Source of the DNA: Lithobates sylvaticus
Taxonomy: Eukaryota; Chordata; Amphibia; Anura; Ranidae
Direction of reading: 5' to 3'
Assembly (NCBI GenBank): GCA_028564925.1
Contig: CM053028.1
Span: 626,395,380 to 626,459,379 of the forward strand
Length of the DNA stretch: 64,000 nt
Shown here: one piece after another, positions 22,085-33,335 of the stretch
Position numbering within the stretch: the stretch's first letter is position 1
Layout: each line of letters begins with the position of its first letter
The notes under the pieces: model-generated
Database searches by the model: none
Told to the model about the DNA's origin: nothing
Seen by the model: the letters and a program-made list of their open reading frames with translations, nothing else
Position numbers and translations under genes: made by a program

Positions 22085-22560
22085 TACTCTGCATACATTT
22101 GGGCCTTAGGTGTTGGTGGAACCAGAACACTGTAAGCCCTCACAGTTACTCTTGGTGGGCGCTGGAACAGGCCCTGCTGTGAAATATTATATCAAGAATT
22201 GTAATTACATGCCCCTGTTGAACAGGGGCAGAAAAATTGGGCCTTTGGTGGTGGTGTGGTGGTGTTGCCACAACACTGTAAGCACGCACAGTTACTCTTG
22301 GTGGGCGCAGGAATGAGCCCTGCTGTGAAATATTAGATCAAAAATTGTAATTACCCGCCCCTGTTAAACAGGGGCAGAAAAATTGGGCTTTAGGCACTGG
22401 TGCTGGTGCCACAACACTGCAAGCCCTCACAGATACTATAGTTGAGCATAGGAATGAGCCCTGCTGCAAAATATTACAGAAAAAATTGTAATTACATGCC
22501 CCTGTTAAACAGGGGCTGAAAAATTGGGCTTTAGGCACTGGTGGTGGTGCCCAGAACCAA
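22085..22560 (-). repeat. About 140-bp tandem repeats of the second hAT copy
   Basis: About three units with CAGGGGCAGAAAAATTGGGC and GGCACTGGTGCTGGTGCCAC, homologous to the array at 9,890-11,040 but with fewer copies. Confidence 0.8.
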
Positions 22561-22714
22561 AAATGTTCTTAGAAGCTATCAACATGAACATTGATGAGGA
22601 ATAGGATAGTCACTCAGCATAACAGGATAGTCACTCAGCATCAGCATAGGCAGTCTTCAAGGGATCTCACATTCATAAAAAAATTCATCGTTTACATCAG
22701 CATCAGGTGCTTGG

Positions 22715-23395
22715 TGTAGTATATTATATCTAATATATATATATATATACATCATATATATATTTTATTTATATATTTACATATTTATTATATGTAGTGT
22801 TTTTATTTAGGCATTCTAAAGACAAGTTTATTCTAGGCAGGCCGCTTTGGTCGTCGTTATCTAATTGCGCATATTAAAAGAGGGTTTTGTTGGTCAAAGG
22901 ACAAATGGCCAGACCAGACCAGACAGGGAACAGATAATGATTATCTTAATCTAATCAGTATTCACACATATCAAAGGGGGAATATGCAAGAATGTAAATT
23001 GGGGCAGCTTTATAATTACAACTATTCACAGCGTGGGGTTGTCTCCGGTCACTCTGAAAGACCGGGGCAGATCAAAGCATTTAATGGAAACGCCCAATCA
23101 AATTGCTCAGACATTCAGTGTGTGTGGGGGGGATATAACAGGACGTTCAATCTGTTTAGAAGTGTGTGTTCTTACGAAGGCACCCAAGAGTCACATGGTT
23201 CCATGGGGCTCTAAATATTACTAGCACTGTCGTGTCATGAACTCTGTTGGATTTTTGTCATCTGTAAGACTGTTCTGTTTGGAAGTCAATAAAATTGTCT
23301 CTCTCTGGGAGAATCGGGTTTTGCTGCGGAGACAATACTTTTAATAACTATATTCCATCTACGAGGAACGACGACTATAAGATTAGATCACTACA
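22715..23395 (+). repeat. 5' LTR of the gag-bearing element
   Basis: The LTR has AT-rich U3 beginnings (TATATA runs), a TATTAAAAG box near 22,873 and AATAAA at 23,288-23,293. It ends GATCACTACA. Confidence 0.85.
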
Positions 23396-23708
23396 TTGGT
23401 GCCGTTCAAGCGACCAGAAGAGCATTTTCAGGACTTTGTAACAGAAGTCAGTGATAACAATCCGTGAGTTGGACAGATGTCTGATGGAGACCCAAGACCT
23501 GTGCTGTGACTCTAACGTCTGGTTGTGACATAAGAGAGTCTGATCTACAAAATCAAAGAAGTTTGGAACCCCAGAATTATTCTCTGGAGACTGGAAACGA
23601 AGAAAAGGACTGTATCATGTACCAGAAGACCTGAACTGGAAGTTGAAGGAGTAATTAATGCGGTGAGTAAAATATTTCTCTTTTTAAATTATTAATAATA
23701 TAGTAAAA

Positions 23709-25211
23709 ATGCTTACTCAGTGTGAAGCTAGTGTCAGTTCTGATAAAGTTAACAGATGGGTGTTAAAATGTATTAAGCGTCATGGCGGTCCTTATGAAGT
23801 GCCAGAAAAATATAAGCAGACATGGACTATGATGAATGAATTTTTAGAAAAAACTGTTTTTGAGAGCAAAATTTCAGAAAGTAAAAGAAAAGGTTGTATT
23901 GTACAGGGCTTGTTATCTTGCTGTTTAACAATGGAAAGTTCGTTGAAGGATAAGGTTGAGGAAATTACCCAGTTACAGAGTGCAGTTGATAATAGCAACA
24001 AGGTTTGTCAGAGGTTACAAAACCAATCAGAATCTGAGACTGTAAATTTAAAATTGCATGCAGTCACCATTGGGGAAGCTCTGCTTGAGAAGTCTAAACG
24101 TTGTAATGAATTATCAGAGGAAAATGAGAGATTGAAATTAAGAATTATGGAATTAGAGAAGAGATCTCAGGAATGCAGATATGCATCGAATCGTGGATTC
24201 AGCAATCTGCAGCAAAATGCAAATACAAACATTCTATCAAATGAAACAGAACCTCATATTAAATCTGATAATTCATTGCCAGCCGCACCCACTGTGACCA
24301 CCACAGTTTATAACAATAATAATAATGCAGGTGAAGTTCAGCTTGTAATGAAGCCTTTGAAACCAAAAGAATTAGATGCAATTCTTAAAGAAATAGGAAT
24401 GATTCCCTGCCATGATTTAAACAGATTTTTAAAATGGTTTTGTGACTTGCAGAATGTCAGAGATATGTACAATCTCAACCCATCTGATTTAGACAGAGTT
24501 ATGCAACATTCTATAGGAAATAGTCTTTGGGTGAGAATTAAGCAGATCTGTACTCAGCCAATGAGGACAAGGGACATATTGATGGAATTGTTATGTGTTT
24601 TGTATGGTGTACGTTCTGATGTTACTGTTCATGGGAAGATCAAACAAATGAAAAGTGAATCTCCCTACGAACTGTCAGGAAGAATAAAATCTATTATGGA
24701 AATATTGGTCAGTAATAATCTTGCATTTGAGCATGGTGGCTTGTTACATATGAGTATATTTCTAAATGCTTTGCATGAAGATATTAGACAAAATATTTTA
24801 CTAGTTACCCCAAATCCTCATGATTTAAAAGACGTATTGTTGAAAGCAGACAATTTATGGAGAAAGTCAAATGAGCAAGCTGTCAAGATTGATTTAGCCA
24901 CATTGTTTAGGACAGATACTGAACATAAAGATCAAAAGACAATGTCTTATGATAACAATCAAAGAGGAGACACCAGGTCAAATATAGGTGATATTAATAT
25001 GAAAAGCAGAGCTGACCAAAATCATAATAAAAAAGTATCTAAGGCTTGGATACCATTTTCTCAGTTAAAACAGAAATATGACCACTTGAAGATTGAGTAC
25101 GATAAAATGAAAATGGAACATAACACATTGCTGGGACAGCTAAACAGATTACATTATCCAGATCTGTTTTTGAATACAAGTGACATTTCTCTAGCAGTGG
25201 GGGTGGTTTAG
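23709..25211 (+). CDS. Gag-like protein of the LTR element (500 aa)
   Basis: One open frame of 500 codons, about 310 bp after the 5' LTR. The N-terminal 60 residues are basic. Residues about 75-160 form a likely coiled coil (heptad-like SEENERLKLRIMELEKR). After an Asn-rich linker, residues about 215-390 are a predicted helical region with a TRDILMELLCVLYG stretch and SESPYELSGRIKSI, resembling a capsid/retrotransposon-gag core. A second coiled coil follows near 450-480. I see no CCHC zinc knuckle. Gag proteins package the element RNA in the cytoplasm. The frame looks whole although the element is not. The family is not recognised with certainty. Confidence 0.6.
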   Translation: MLTQCEASVSSDKVNRWVLKCIKRHGGPYEVPEKYKQTWTMMNEFLEKTVFESKISESKRKGCIVQGLLSCCLTMESSLKDKVEEITQLQSAVDNSNKVCQRLQNQSESETVNLKLHAVTIGEALLEKSKRCNELSEENERLKLRIMELEKRSQECRYASNRGFSNLQQNANTNILSNETEPHIKSDNSLPAAPTVTTTVYNNNNNAGEVQLVMKPLKPKELDAILKEIGMIPCHDLNRFLKWFCDLQNVRDMYNLNPSDLDRVMQHSIGNSLWVRIKQICTQPMRTRDILMELLCVLYGVRSDVTVHGKIKQMKSESPYELSGRIKSIMEILVSNNLAFEHGGLLHMSIFLNALHEDIRQNILLVTPNPHDLKDVLLKADNLWRKSNEQAVKIDLATLFRTDTEHKDQKTMSYDNNQRGDTRSNIGDINMKSRADQNHNKKVSKAWIPFSQLKQKYDHLKIEYDKMKMEHNTLLGQLNRLHYPDLFLNTSDISLAVGVV

Positions 25212-26120
25212 TTTCAACCTGGGGATGTGTAAATAGTCCTTTGTTTTGACTTCAAACAGTGTTTAAGGACCTTGCTAATTAGTTTTGTTGGAGAGTTTTT
25301 TGTCTTTCAGATATATTGGAGATTCTGCATGTAAATAGCATGTGAACTGCAAGCTGAAATTTCTGGCTAGTGGGGGAGAAACGCTGAATAAACAATATCA
25401 TGGACTCTCTCAATATTCATCAAGCAATGGACACTTTTTTTTGGAACATAAATTTTTTTTTTTGTCAATGGACTTTTCCCTATTTTTTATTTTTCACCCT
25501 TTCCCAGTTTTATTCTTCAAGCCCTATTTTTTTAATTTTTTAATTTAATTTTTTTTTTATTATGTTTTATTTCTTGAACTTTATCTTAAAACCAGAGCGA
25601 AACATTTAAACCTAAAATAATTTTCGTGTTACATAACATGTTGCATATTACATATTGCATATTGATCAATATATTTGACATCTAAGGTGAGATGCTGCAC
25701 AATGGCTTGGCATAGCATAAATTATAGTATGTTGGGTGGTTTTCCTAAATTTATAAGAGGGGTGAGTGAAGTTCATCACTCCAGTCATGATTTGAAACTT
25801 TGTTGAATCAGTCATTAATATTATTGACATATGGATGAAAAAAATACCTAACTTTACTGGCAAGATTTTCCACTGCTGCTTTGTCTGGATAGAAGATCTG
25901 ATAAACGCTGATGTCAAGCTGATTCTATCTGAAAGTGGGGGATTATATATGGATTATATGGATATATGAATTATAGATTGGTATATAGATTGGTATACCA
26001 TTCAGGTGGAATTATGGACTGAATGATTCAAGCAACTGCTCTATTAAGGATGGAAATGAGGAGTCGGCCTACAGCAAATTACAAAGTACAGCAATAGCAG
26101 TTTTTTTTTTTCAGCCTTTT
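25212..26120 (+). other. Non-coding interior of the LTR element
   Basis: AT-rich sequence with T-runs (25,430-25,560) and no frame I can assign. It lies where protease and RT would be expected, so pol has largely been lost. The corresponding right-hand interior (31,286-31,681) is likewise without a recognisable domain. Confidence 0.5.
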
Positions 26121-26944
26121 GAACTTGAAAGTGAGAGCTGGTACATGGATGGTTCTTCTTACTATAAAGATGGAAGTAGAATTTCGGGATTTGCTGGTGT
26201 TTGTGCAAAAGCATCTTTAACCACTTGCCGACCGCCCCATGTAGATATACGTCGGCAGAATGGCACGTACAGGCAGAACCACGTACCTGTACGTGCCATT
26301 CTTTAGGCGGTTGGGGGGTCCGATCGGACCCCCCTCCGCCGGCGGGGACGGTCGGCATCGCTTCAGGAGCGATCCGGGACGAGGGGACGGCCAGTGGTTT
26401 CTGGCCACCCCCTCGCGATCGCTCCTGGCGAATGAAAAGCTTCCCCTTCCTGTCTATTGTATAGACAGGAAGGCGGAAGTGATGTCACGCTCGGTGCGCC
26501 GGTCTATGTGACCGGAGACGCCGAGCGGCGAACATGTTAAGGTTAGTGCACAACACTACACTGACACCAGTACAGTTAGGCACACAAAACACCCCCCTGT
26601 CACCCCCTGATCACCCCCCAGATCACCCCCTCCCCCCCCAGTCACAGTGTCACTAATTGCAGTGATCATTTATTTACTGATCACTGCATTTAGTGTCAGT
26701 GTGACTGTAATAACTGTCAGGGCAGTTAGTTTTAGGTCCTAGGTAGCCCCCTACCCCCCCCTAATAAAGGTTTAACCCCCTGATTGCCCCTAGTTAACCC
26801 CTTCACCCCCTTTTGCCAGTGTCACTAAGCGATCGTTTTTCTGATCGCTGCATTGTGTCGCTAGGTAACCATTTTTTTTTTTATTTTAACCGCCATGTTT
26901 TATATAGGTTCATAAATAGTTTTATAGGTCAGGTACCCCCATAT

Positions 26945-27640
26945 TACAACCTAAATAAAGGTTTTAACCCCCTGATTGCCCCTAGAGTTAACCCTTTCAC
27001 CAGTAATCACCGTATAACTGTCACTGGTGACGCTGGTTAGCCAGTTAGTTATTTCGTTATTTAGGTTCCCCGTCAGGTTTTTATATAGCGTCAGGTACCC
27101 CCATATATTACCTAATAAAGGTTTAACCCCCTGATTGCCCCTAGTTAACCCTTTCACCCCCTTTTGCCAGTGTCACTAAGCGATCGTTTTTCTGATCGCT
27201 GCATTAGTGTCGCTAGGTAACCAGTTTTTTTTTAGGTTAACCGCCATGTTTATATAGGTTCATAAATAGGTTTATAGGTCAGGTACCCCCATATTACAAC
27301 CTAAATAAAGGTTTTAACCCCCTGATTGCCCCTAGAGTTAACCCTTTCACCAGTGATCACTGTATAACTGTCACTGGTGACGCTGGTTAGCCAGTTAGTT
27401 ATTTCGTTATTTAGGTTCCCCGTCAGGTTTTTATATAGCGTCAGGTACCCCCATATATTACCTAATAAAGGTTTAACCCCCTGATTGCCCCTAGTTAACC
27501 CTTTCACCCCCTTTTGCCAGTGTCACTAAGCGATCGTTTTTCTGATCCCTGCATTAGTGTCGCTAGGTAACCAGTTTTTTTTTGTATTACTGTTACGGGT
27601 GACGCTGGTTAGTTAGCTTGTTTTTTATACTGTCAGGGCA
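26945..27640. repeat. 350-bp tandem duplication inside the TTAA element
   Basis: Two near-identical blocks start about 350 bp apart (compare 26,951 and 27,301). Each contains CCCCCTGATTGCCCCTAG, GTCACTGGTGACGCTGG and the palindrome GCGATCGTTTTTCTGATCGC. Half-units of about 175 bp are also related. The parallel small frames on the minus strand are by-products. Confidence 0.85.
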
Positions 27641-29739
27641 CCCGCCATTTATTACCCAATAACGGTTTAACCCCCTGATCGCCCGGCGGGTGATATCAAT
27701 TAGGTTTTAGGGTCAAATAAGGTCTGCGTCGCCCCAGGTTAGTGCCAGTACCGCAAACACCCACGCGCAAAGCATACACCTCCCTTAGTGGTATAGTATC
27801 TGAACAGATCAATATCTGATCTGATCAGATCTATACTAGCGTCCCAGCAGTTTAGGGTTCCAAAAAAACGCAGCGTTAGCGGCATCAGCCCAGATACCTG
27901 CTAGCACCTGCGTTTTCCCCCTCCGCCCAGCCCAGCCCACCCAAGTGCAGTATCGATCGATCACTGTCACTTACAAAACACTAAGCACACATAACTGCAG
28001 TGTTCGCAGAGTCAGGCCTGATCCCTGCGATCGCTAACATTTTTTTTGTGGTAGCGTTTTGATTCAGTCGCTAACAGTCAGGAGCTTTTTTACCTGTGAA
28101 TCTCAAAAAAATAAAAAAAACAAAAATAGTTGTCGTTTTATTGTTCTCTCTCTCTCTCTATTGTTGCTCTTTTTTTACTCCATTCTATTCTGCAATGTTT
28201 TATTATGTTTTATCATGTTTTATCATGCTTGCTTTTCAGGTATGTAATTTTGTTTACTGTGTTTTAGTGTTAAGCATTTTTTTGTTTTCAGGTGCGCCAT
28301 TCAGTTGCAGCGCGGATTTATTTATCTTGACAGCAACAGCGTTTGCTCCCACGATACATAAAGCCGCGACTCCAACGCTGTAGGAGGTGATTTCACCACC
28401 ACAGTTAAAAAAAAGAGCATATATGCCGAAGCATGGGGGCAGCAGGGGGCGGGGAGGAGCGATTGGCTCCTAATGCCACGTACATACGGTCGAAATTCCG
28501 ACCGTGTGTACACGGCATAACTTTTGCGGGAGGATGCCCCCATGCATCGGCATATATAAATGGTGCATGTATGCCCATCATTAGAAGTGGGTGGATGAAG
28601 GGAGGTATTCTAATGGTGGGCATACCCACCAATCAATCTCTTTTTTTCGTTCAGCCAAGAGGCTGCATGAAAAAAAAAAAGATTACAATATATGTCCAGT
28701 ATGTTGCTGGACTTTGAATGGTTATACCAGAATGATGCCTGCAGGTTTAGGTATCATCTTGGTATCATTCTTTTCAGCCAGTGATCGGCTTTCATGTAAA
28801 AGCAATTCTAGCGGGTAATTAGCCTCTAGACTGCTTTTACAAGCAGTAGGAGGGAATGTCCCCCCTCCCGGATATAAACCGCGCCATTGGGAAATTGGGA
28901 AAGCATTTTATCACACCAATCTTGGTGTGGTCAGATGCTTTGAGGGCAGAGGAAAGATCTAGGGTCTAATAGACCCCAATTTTTTCAAAAAAAGAGTACC
29001 TGTCACTGCCTATTGCTATCATAGGGGATATTTACATTCCCTGAGATAACAATAAAAATCATAACAAAGAAAAAAAATGGAAGGAACAGTTTAAAAATAG
29101 AATAAAAAAGCTAAATAAATAAAAAAAAAACTAAAAAAAAAAAAAAAAAAAAAAAGCACCCCTGCCCCCCCTTCTCTTGCGCAAAGGCGTACACAAGCGT
29201 TGGTCTGGCGTCATATGTAAACAGCAATTGCAGCATGCATGTGAGGTATCACCGCGAAGGTCAGATCGAGGGCAGTAATTTTAGCAGTAGACCTCCTCCG
29301 TGAATCTAATGTGGTATCATGTAAAGGCTTTTAAAGGCTTTTAAAAATGTATGTAGTTTGTCGCCACTGCGTGTTTGTGCGCAATTTTAAAGCATGTCGT
29401 GTTTGGTATCCATGTACTCGGCCTAAGATCATATTTTTTATTTCATCAAAAATTTGAGCAATATAGTGTGTTTTAGTGCATTAAAATAAAAAAAAGTGTA
29501 TTTTTTCCACAAAAAATGCGTTTGAAAAATCGCTGCGCAAATACTGTGTGGAAAAAAAAAATGCAACACCCACCATTTTAATCTGTAGGGCCTTTGCTTT
29601 AACAATATATATAGTGTTTGGGGGTTCAACGTAATTTTCTTGCAAAAAAAAAATATGTTTTCATGTAAACAAAAAGTGTCAGAAAGGGCTTTGTCTACAA
29701 GTGGTTAGAAGAGTGGGTGACGTGTGACATAGGCTTCTA

Positions 29740-30840
29740 AATGTTGTGCATAAAATGCCAGGACAGTTCAAACCCCCCCCAAATGACCCCATTTTGGAAA
29801 GTAGACACCCCAAGCTATTTGCTGAGAGCAATGTTGAGCCCATTAAATATTTTTTTTTTTTGTCCCAAGAGATTGAATAATGAAAAAAAAAAAAAAATAT
29901 ATATTTTTTTTACAAAAAGTTGTCACTAAATGATATATTGCTCAAACATGTCATGGGCATATGTGGAAATACACCCCAAAATACATTCTGTTGCTTCTCC
30001 TGAGTACGGGGATACCACATGTGTGGGACTTTTTGGGAGCCTAGCTGCGTACGGAACCCCAAAAACCAAGCACCGCCTTCAGGCTTTCTAAGGGAGTAAT
30101 TTTTTTATTTCACTTCTCACTGCCAATCACAGTTTCGGAGGCCATGGAATGCCCAGATGGCATAAAACCCCCCAAAATGACCCCATTTTGGAAAGTAGAC
30201 ACCCCAAGCTATTTGCTGAGAGGTATTGTGAGTATTTTGCAGATGTCGCTTTTTGTCACAAAGTTTTGAAAATTGAAAAAAGAAAAAAAAAAATTTTTTT
30301 TCTTTACTTTCTTTCTTCATTTTCAAAAACAAATGAGAGCTGTAAAATACTCACCATGCCTCTCAACAAATAGCTTGGGGTGTCTACTTTCCAAAATGGG
30401 GTCATTTGGGGGGGTTTTGTGCTATTTTGGCATTTTATGGCCTTCGAAACTGTGATAGGTAGTGAGGAGTGAAATCAAAAATTTGCACCCTTAGAAATCC
30501 TGAAGGCGGTGCTTGGGTTTCGGGGCCCCGTACGCGGCTAGGCTCCCAAAAAGTCCCACACATGTGGTATCCCCATACTCAGGAGAAGCAGCAAAATGTA
30601 TTTTGGGGTGCAATTCCACATATAACTATGGCATGTGTGAGCAATATATCATTTAGTGACAACTTTTTGAAAAAAAAAAAATTATTTTTTATTTTTGTCT
30701 TTATTCAATCACTTGGGACTAAAAAAAAAAATATTCAATGGGCTCAACATGCCTCTCAGCAAATAGCTTGGGGTGTCTACTTTCCAAAATGGGGTCATTT
30801 GGGGGGGTTTTGTACTTCTCTGCCATTTTAGCACCTCAAG
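29740..30840. repeat. 1.1-kb imperfect palindrome
   Basis: The left arm (about 29,740-30,265) reads CCCCATTTTGGAAAGTAGAC, CATGTGTGGGACTTTTTGGG and AAGCACCGCCTTCAGG. The right arm (about 30,300-30,840) carries the inverse of each in reverse order. The spacer is A/T-rich. The arms are diverged by several percent, so the structure is not recent. As RNA it would form a long hairpin. Confidence 0.85.
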
Positions 30841-31681
30841 AAATGAAATAGGCAGTCATAAATTAAAAGCGGTGTAAATTCCAGAAAATGTACTCTAGTT
30901 TGTAGACGCTATAACTTTTGCGCAAACCAATAAATATACGCTTATTGGCATTTTTTTTACTAAAGACATGTGGCTGAATACATTTTGGCCCAAATGTTTG
31001 ACTAAAATTGAGTTTATTAGATTTTTTTTATAACAAAAAGTAGAAAATCTTTTTTTTTTTCAAAATTTTCGCTCTTTTTCCGTTTATATCGCAAAAAATA
31101 AAAATCACAGAGGCAATCAAATACCATCAAAAGAAAGCTCTATTTGTGGGAAGAAAAGGACGCAAATTTCGTTTCGTTACAAAATTGCATGACCGCACAA
31201 TTACCAGTTAAAGTAGTGCAGTGCGAAATTGAAAAAAGACCTCTGGTCCTTAAGCTGACAATTGGTCCGGGGCTGAAGTGGTTAAGAAAATGAAAACCTT
31301 GAGCCTGGAGAGGAATCCTGGAGTTATGTGGATCGGAGCTCCCAGCACACCAAGTCTACTTTCAATGAGAGATGTGATGAAGTTGAAAATTGAAGAATGA
31401 ACTGCGACATCCGCTCGTTTTTGTGCAATATTCAAGATCTTGATGTGATATAATAAGGATGTTTACCGAATCCTTTTCCAGTCATGGTCTAAAGCTATAT
31501 TATCTAATGACTGTTTCATGGGGATATTTTAGAGGCTGGTGAAGAGAGATGTAACCAGTTTCAACTTTATATTTCATATGAGCCATTGTGAAGCATCCAA
31601 TACCTCAAGTCGGTAATGCTATGTTTGTTGCTTGATTTATGGGTCAGTTCTAGTAGTTAGAACGACCCAAGTGGGGGTATA

Positions 31682-32354
31682 TGTAGTATATTATATCTAA
31701 TATATATATATGTATACATATATATATATTATATATATATACATATTTATTATATGTAGTGTTTTTATTTAGGCATTCTAAAGACAAGTTTATTCTAGGC
31801 AGGCCGCTTTGGTCGTCGTTATCTAATTGCGCATATTAAAAGAGGGTTTGTTGGTCAAAGGACAAATGGCCAGACCAGACCAGACAGGGAACAGATAATG
31901 ATTATCTTAATCTAATCAGTATTCACACATATCAAAGGGGGAATATGCAAGAATGTAAATTGGGGCAGCTTTATAATTACAACTATTCACAGCGTGGGGT
32001 TGTCTCCGGTCACTCTGAAAGACCGGGGCAGATCAAAGCATTTAATGGAAACGCCCAATCAAATTGCTCAGACATTCAGTGTGTGTGGGGGGGATATAAC
32101 AGGACGTTCAATCTGTTTAGAAGTGTGTGTTCTTACGAAGGCACCCAAGAGTCACATGGTTCCATGGGGCTCTAAATATTACTAGCACTGTCGTGTCATG
32201 AACTCTGTTGGATTTTTGTCATCTGTAAGACTGTTCTGTTTGGAAGTCAATAAAATTGTCTCTCTCTGGGAGAATCGGGTTTTGCTGCGGAGACAATACT
32301 TTTAATAACTATATTCCATCTACGAGGAAGGAACGAATATATTAGATCACTACA
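31682..32354 (+). repeat. 3' LTR of the gag-bearing element
   Basis: Nearly identical to 22,715-23,395. The small differences are concentrated in the TA runs and the last 30 bases. Confidence 0.85.
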
Positions 32355-33196
32355 CTTGGTAGCTGGTGATCCAAGACTGAGTCATTTTTATGAAGGTGAG
32401 CCGATCAACCGAGTCTGTGGACAGGCGCACTCTATACTCTGACCACTTCACAAGTGAACTCAGAGGGCTCATTGTGCAAGGTCCTTTCATATATCCAGGT
32501 ACTGTCTAGATCAGCCTTTCTCAACCTTTTCAACACAGAGGAACCCTTGAAATAGTTCTCTGGTCTTGAGGAACCCCTGCTAAAAATTAGAAATCTACAA
32601 CTACAATTTAAAAAGGGAGCAAAGTCTTTACCAAGTAACTATAGACATGTTAGTTTAACTTCTATAGTTGGGAAGATACTGGAGAGATTAATAAAAGACC
32701 ACATAGACAAGTTCTTGCAGGAAAAAAATATTGTAAGCAACAGACAGCATGGATTCATGAAAGACAGAAGCTGTCAGACAAACCTGATTTCTTTTTATGA
32801 GGAGGTAAGTAAAACCTTGGACAGAGGGGTGGACGTGGTATACTTGGATTTTGCAAAAGCATTCGATACAATTCCGCACACCCGGCTCATGTGTAAGGTA
32901 AAGTCTACAGGTTTGTAAATATCAGTTTGTAAATGGATAGCAAACTGGCTAAAAGACAGAATTCAGAGAGTAGTGGTTAATGATTCTTACTCTGAATGGT
33001 CTAAGTTTATCAGTGGTGTACCCCAAGGTTCAGTGCTGGGACCCTTACTTTTTAACATCTTTATAAATGATATTGGGTCTGTGATCAAAAGTAACATTTC
33101 CGTCTTTGCAGATGACACTAAGCTATGCAGTGGAATAACGTCTTTACAGAATGTCTCTAATTTACAAGCCTACCTCAATGCTCTAATTGGGCAGAT

Positions 33197-33290
33197 TATT
33201 ATTATTATTATACACAATTTATATAGCGCCAACAGTTTACGCAGCGCTTTACAAAGTATAGGGGGGGACAACACAATTACAGATAAGGTT
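33197..33290 (+). mobile_element. Short interspersed repeat in the LINE
   Basis: It starts with a TTATTATTATTAT run, followed by TTTATATAGCGCCAACAG and GCAGCGCTTTACA. It breaks the LINE frame after LNALIGQ. The block looks like a widespread amphibian short repeat; the class (SINE or MITE) is not certain. Confidence 0.55.
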
Positions 33291-33335
33291 TAATTTTGAT
33301 AAATGTAAAGTTATGCATTAGGGTGCTAAGAATAT

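Larger units (their letters stand above)
26221..31281. mobile_element. 5-kb TTAA-flanked non-autonomous element
   Basis: TTAA flanks it (26,217-26,220 and 31,282-31,285). The left end CCACTTGCCGACCGCC matches the inverted right end of the 16,602 element, and the right end inverts to CCACTTCAGCCCCGG, matching that element's left end. The ends have therefore the same pairing in opposite orientation. The interior holds a 350-bp tandem duplication (about 26,945-27,640), T-rich and GATC-palindromic stretches (27,800-28,090), a GC-rich block (28,430-28,560) and a 1.1-kb fold-back (29,740-30,840). No transposase was found. It interrupts the pol region of the LTR element. Confidence 0.8.
22715..32354 (+). 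mobile_element. LTR element with long gag-like frame, interrupted by a 5-kb TTAA element
   Basis: Near-identical LTRs lie at 22,715-23,395 and 31,682-32,354, both TGTAGTATATT...CACTACA, and CTTGG (22,710-22,714 and 32,355-32,359) flanks the whole. The sequence after the first LTR reads TTGGTGCCGT, which fits a tRNA-His type primer site in its first bases. A purine tract (AAGTGGGGGTATA) precedes the second LTR. The interior carries a gag-like frame (23,709-25,211) and a short RNase-H-like pol piece near 26,128-26,216. Most of pol is missing, so the element is broken and non-autonomous. The close LTR match suggests a fairly young insertion. It sits in the second hAT copy. Whether it is retroviral or another LTR group is unresolved. 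Confidence 0.8.
19280..32436 (-). mobile_element. Second hAT copy, transposase almost wholly lost, carrier of a nested stack
   Basis: The left tip TAGGGATGAGC at 19,280 matches the complete hAT, and the following pieces keep its order: 19,280-19,550, 20,715-21,160, 21,798-22,714 and 32,355-32,436. The last piece corresponds to the 3' end of the transposase gene (about 11,160-11,250 in the complete copy), after which the match stops without a right tip. The left flank TTTATATT (19,272-19,279) would be the 8-bp duplication; its partner was not found. Inserted within it are a TTAA element, a solo LTR and a 9.6-kb LTR element. It is itself inserted in the LTR fragment. Confidence 0.85.

Noticed and set aside
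26951-27507. Two identical small minus-strand frames as a duplicated gene
   Set aside because: They belong to a 350-bp tandem duplication of non-coding DNA in a TTAA element.
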